Assembly: GCA_963667075.1 (NCBI GenBank)
Contig: OY762938.1
Location: forward strand, 310,001-374,000
Direction of reading: 5' to 3'
Source of the DNA: G963667075 sp963667075
GTDB lineage: Bacteria; Pseudomonadota; Alphaproteobacteria; Micavibrionales; Micavibrionaceae
Length of the DNA: 64,000 nt
This document shows positions 61,635-64,000 of this stretch, piece by piece (position 1 is the first letter of the stretch; each line of letters opens with the position of its first letter). The notes under the pieces were generated by a model. The model did not search any database, was not told the origin of the DNA, and saw nothing but the letters and a program-made list of their open reading frames with translations. A program made the translations under genes and the position numbers.

Positions 61635-61676
61635 TTCATCGTCCTCACCCGACTGCGGTCAGGTAATGACGATGAA
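61635..61676. repeat. Inverted repeat between convergent HAD gene and sppA
   Basis: TTCATCGTC (61635-61643) pairs with GACGATGAA (61668-61676), with an inner ACC-C-GAC/GTC-A-GGT pairing. It could terminate either transcript or be a dispersed palindromic element. Confidence 0.6.
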
Positions 61677-61692
61677 TAAGGTTTTTATTACT

Positions 61693-63597
61693 TTACTTAA
61701 ACACAAAAGGGTCCAGCGGTTCGTAAAGTATATGTTCTTGCATATTCTGTGCGCGGATAATGTGGTTTGCTATGGGGGACAACGCTTCGTAGACAGCCGC
61801 TTGATTGCGCATAAATTGCCCGGCCAGCACCTGTTGTTCCAGCAGGTTGATAAACCGTTCAAACGGCGTTTTTTCACGCGGCAAAGAGACAATATTAAGA
61901 TCATGTCTGTCTTTTTTACCAAGTTTTACCGCTACATAGTCCAGAGACTCATCAATCCCGCCAAGCGCATCCACCAGTTTATGTTCTTTTGCATGAACAC
62001 CATCCCAGACGCGACCCTTTGCAATACGTTCCGTCTCTTCCACAGACAGGCCCCTCCCCTCTGACACGCGCGCGATAAAACCATCATAAATGTCATCCAG
62101 CATCACCTCATAACGCGCCTGCCCCGCCTTGGAAAAAGGCTTATTCATAGAGAGCATCGACGCATTGTCACCAAACTGGATACTATCCCAGTTCACGTCA
62201 ATCTTATCCCAAAAGCCACCAAGCGCGAACTTGCCGCCGACGACCCCTATGGAACCGGTTAACGTCTCGGGCAGAGCAAAGATATAATCCGCATGGGTTG
62301 AAATCCAGTACCCGCCGGATGCTGCCATATCTCCCATAGACACAACAACCAGCTTATCTTTTTCCTTAGCCCGCAGAATAGCCCGGCGGATCGTTTCAGA
62401 CGCCACAGGCGAACCACCAGGACTATTCACCCTGATAACAATAGCTTTAACATCATCATCATCCGTTGCATTGGTAATCGCTTCAGAGAGGACATCAGCT
62501 GCAGCGACATCTTGGCCAATAGTATAAGGTGAGACATTATCGCCCGTGGTCACAATAGCCCCTGAGACATACACAATAGCTACTTTTTTCTTTGCTGTTC
62601 TATGAAAGGATGGCGGTGGATTCAGCCTTGTAGCCAAGGCATATCTCTTTAATAGAAAAAGCTCAATCTCTTCACTTTCCGGGTTACCTGTCAGCTCTTT
62701 TTTAATTTCGTTAACGGCAATATCGCCATATTCCAGCCGGTCTATCAAACCAGCTTCGACGGCTTCCTTCCCGGTAAAAAGTCCCTGATCTACGAGTGCT
62801 CTCACTTTGTCTTCAGACAGTCCACGCCCTTTGGCAATACCGGTAATCATATGATCAAAGATCGTGCCCAGAACAGTTTCCAATTCCTCTCTGTTTTCAT
62901 CTGACATGGAAGATTTTGTAAAATTCTCCATCGCCGTTTTGTATTCTTTACGTTGAAAGAACTGAGGCGTAACCCCGAGACGTTTGAGAAGATCACCGGC
63001 AAACGGCATTTCGGCATAGATCCCGGCCATAGAAACCGTCCCCACCGGCTGCATCCAGATTTGATCAAACGCGCTGGCCAGATAATAACGGCCAAGACCA
63101 CCCGTTGCGCTCTCATAGGACAAGGCATACGCTTTTGTAAACTTGCCACTTTCTTTAAAGCGCAAAACAGCTTTGCGTATTTCTTCCATATGAGCCAGTG
63201 ATAACCCGCCGTTTCTGAACGAAAAAACCAGCCCTTTGACACGATCGTCTTTTGCCGCATAATCAATCGCATCCACCAGTTCCCGTACAGAAGGTCTGTA
63301 GAATCCAAACGCCCCCGAAAACGCAGAAGACATTTCTTTTTCGGGCACCGCCCCGTCAAGACGGAACACAAGCACCGTTTTTTCCGGCACCGTCACCTGC
63401 TTCACATCACTTGCCAGAAACAGTGTAATCACGACAGACATCGTCATAGAGAAAAGGACGAGAGCCCCAAGCGTCGTCGCTGTGCGTTTCAGTGCTTTAC
63501 CGATAATGTTCAGCAAGCGAAACCGCTTTACCTTTTGAACCCGCGGCTGCGGGGAATAAACAATCGTCCTCTTATGAGGCCACCCTTTTATCGGCAT
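61693..63597 (-). CDS. sppA: Signal peptide peptidase SppA (long, 67K type)
   Basis: Membrane serine peptidase clearing signal peptides, 634 residues with two homologous halves as in the long type. One N-terminal membrane helix (TLGALVLFSMTMSVVITLFL) follows a basic head. The catalytic Lys is in QRKEYKTAMENF; the catalytic Ser is in MAASGGYWISTHADY. RVNSPGGSPVASETIRRA and LTGSIGVVGGKFALG match the family. Confidence 0.94.
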   Translation of the reverse strand: MPIKGWPHKRTIVYSPQPRVQKVKRFRLLNIIGKALKRTATTLGALVLFSMTMSVVITLFLASDVKQVTVPEKTVLVFRLDGAVPEKEMSSAFSGAFGFYRPSVRELVDAIDYAAKDDRVKGLVFSFRNGGLSLAHMEEIRKAVLRFKESGKFTKAYALSYESATGGLGRYYLASAFDQIWMQPVGTVSMAGIYAEMPFAGDLLKRLGVTPQFFQRKEYKTAMENFTKSSMSDENREELETVLGTIFDHMITGIAKGRGLSEDKVRALVDQGLFTGKEAVEAGLIDRLEYGDIAVNEIKKELTGNPESEEIELFLLKRYALATRLNPPPSFHRTAKKKVAIVYVSGAIVTTGDNVSPYTIGQDVAAADVLSEAITNATDDDDVKAIVIRVNSPGGSPVASETIRRAILRAKEKDKLVVVSMGDMAASGGYWISTHADYIFALPETLTGSIGVVGGKFALGGFWDKIDVNWDSIQFGDNASMLSMNKPFSKAGQARYEVMLDDIYDGFIARVSEGRGLSVEETERIAKGRVWDGVHAKEHKLVDALGGIDESLDYVAVKLGKKDRHDLNIVSLPREKTPFERFINLLEQQVLAGQFMRNQAAVYEALSPIANHIIRAQNMQEHILYEPLDPFVFK

Positions 63598-63717
63598 GGG
63601 TCTTATACTCCAAATGTATCAAATGCAAGAAAGTATAAGTTTATACAGAGATGCCTGAAATACAATATAAAGTCTTTTAAAAAAAAGAATTTTTTTAAAT
63701 TTGGCGTAAAAGAAATT

Positions 63718-63957
63718 TTATGGCGAAATGGTATCAAGAGACTTTTTAAAATTGGCTTGTATCTCTTTCATCTCAGCTATTATTTGCTGTGCCTCAGCAT
63801 TCATCTTACGAGAATATTCCAAATCAACCGACCTTCCCCCCGTATAATAGGCAACAGCACATGTAAAACTAAAGGCCAAAGCCGTTAGAATGGCCACGCC
63901 GCCTAAAAATATTTTATCTGCATGCTTCTCAAACGTTTGTTTAAGCCCCAATTTCAT
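63718..63957 (-). CDS. Small membrane-anchored hypothetical protein
   Basis: A 79-residue protein starting MKLGLKQTFEKHADKIF, then one membrane helix (LGGVAILTALAFSFTCAVAY) and a charged helical tail (AEAQQIIAEMKEIQANFKKS). A GAGAGAG stretch lies nine bases before the ATG. No family recognised. Confidence 0.6.
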   Translation of the reverse strand: MKLGLKQTFEKHADKIFLGGVAILTALAFSFTCAVAYYTGGRSVDLEYSRKMNAEAQQIIAEMKEIQANFKKSLDTISP

Positions 63958-64000
63958 AAATAGCACTCTCTCAAATAATAAAAACTAAAGGGCAGGCTAG

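Overview
The window reads as chromosomal DNA of a moderately AT-rich alphaproteobacterium. The evidence is a Ros/MucR-type regulator, a TIGR02186-type membrane protein next to a TauE exporter, an APH-fold homoserine kinase (ThrB2), TrmFO, and several gene orders I know from that class: ffh-rpsP-rimM-trmD-rplS-leuC, murJ-trpS-usp-nfu-tsaB, ubiE-coaBC-dut, serS-pcm-M23 peptidase-yajC-secD-secF, ispH-thrB-rnhA and HDAC-xseB-ispA-dxs. I cannot place it below class with confidence; a Micavibrio-like or other deep-branching lineage is a guess. No prophage, insertion sequence, CRISPR array or rRNA operon is visible. One tRNA gene, tRNA-Leu(GAG), is present.

Layout. 1-3.4 kb: ribosome and translation operon (ffh end, rpsP, rimM, trmD, rplS), broken by an inverted secreted-protein gene. 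3.4-6.7 kb: two tiny unknown genes, leuC without leuD, an HD-GYP-like protein and a MucR-like regulator. 6.8-15.3 kb: mostly minus strand, with tsaB, nfu, usp, TIGR02186/TauE, trpS and murJ, plus a divergent deacetylase-like gene. 15.3-25.2 kb: plus strand, with ubiE, an acidic repeat protein, coaBC, dut, mutS, a lipoprotein, trmFO, a hydrolase and sodB. 25.2-36.7 kb: minus strand, with secF/secD/yajC, a triple DUF3592 membrane protein, a LysM/M23 peptidase, pcm, two tandem SPFH proteins, serS and lipB. 36.8-47.7 kb: tRNA-Leu, three tandem paralogs of an unrecognised family, a membrane protein, maeB, mgtE, a GNAT enzyme and a class A PBP with a lysine-rich repeat tail. 47.7-52.2 kb: accessory minus-strand block with a DMT-like transporter, a hypothetical, and two full plus one decayed copy of a DUF1566-like family, separated by a hairpin-rich intergenic region. 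52.2-64 kb: rnhA, thrB, ispH, a lipoprotein, an HDAC-like enzyme, a secreted pentapeptide-repeat protein, xseB-ispA-dxs, a HAD phosphatase, sppA and a small membrane protein.

How the genes fit together. The core is housekeeping: translation and tRNA modification, Sec export, envelope assembly (murJ, PBP, LysM/M23, sppA), isoprenoid supply (dxs, ispA, ispH), CoA, ubiquinone and lipoate cofactors, Fe-S assembly and DNA repair. Lineage-specific genes sit at the joints of these conserved blocks, often where another gene would be expected: the SPFH pair where surE often lies, the acidic protein where ubiB often lies, and an HD-GYP-like protein after leuC where leuD might be expected.

Most interesting unexplained items: the three-paralog family at 37.0-40.2 kb; the DUF1566-like cluster with its decayed copy and structured spacer (49.5-52.2 kb); a possible switching leader on rplS; a rimM gene with no standard start codon covering its conserved N-terminus; and a small-protein pair at 3.5-4.0 kb.
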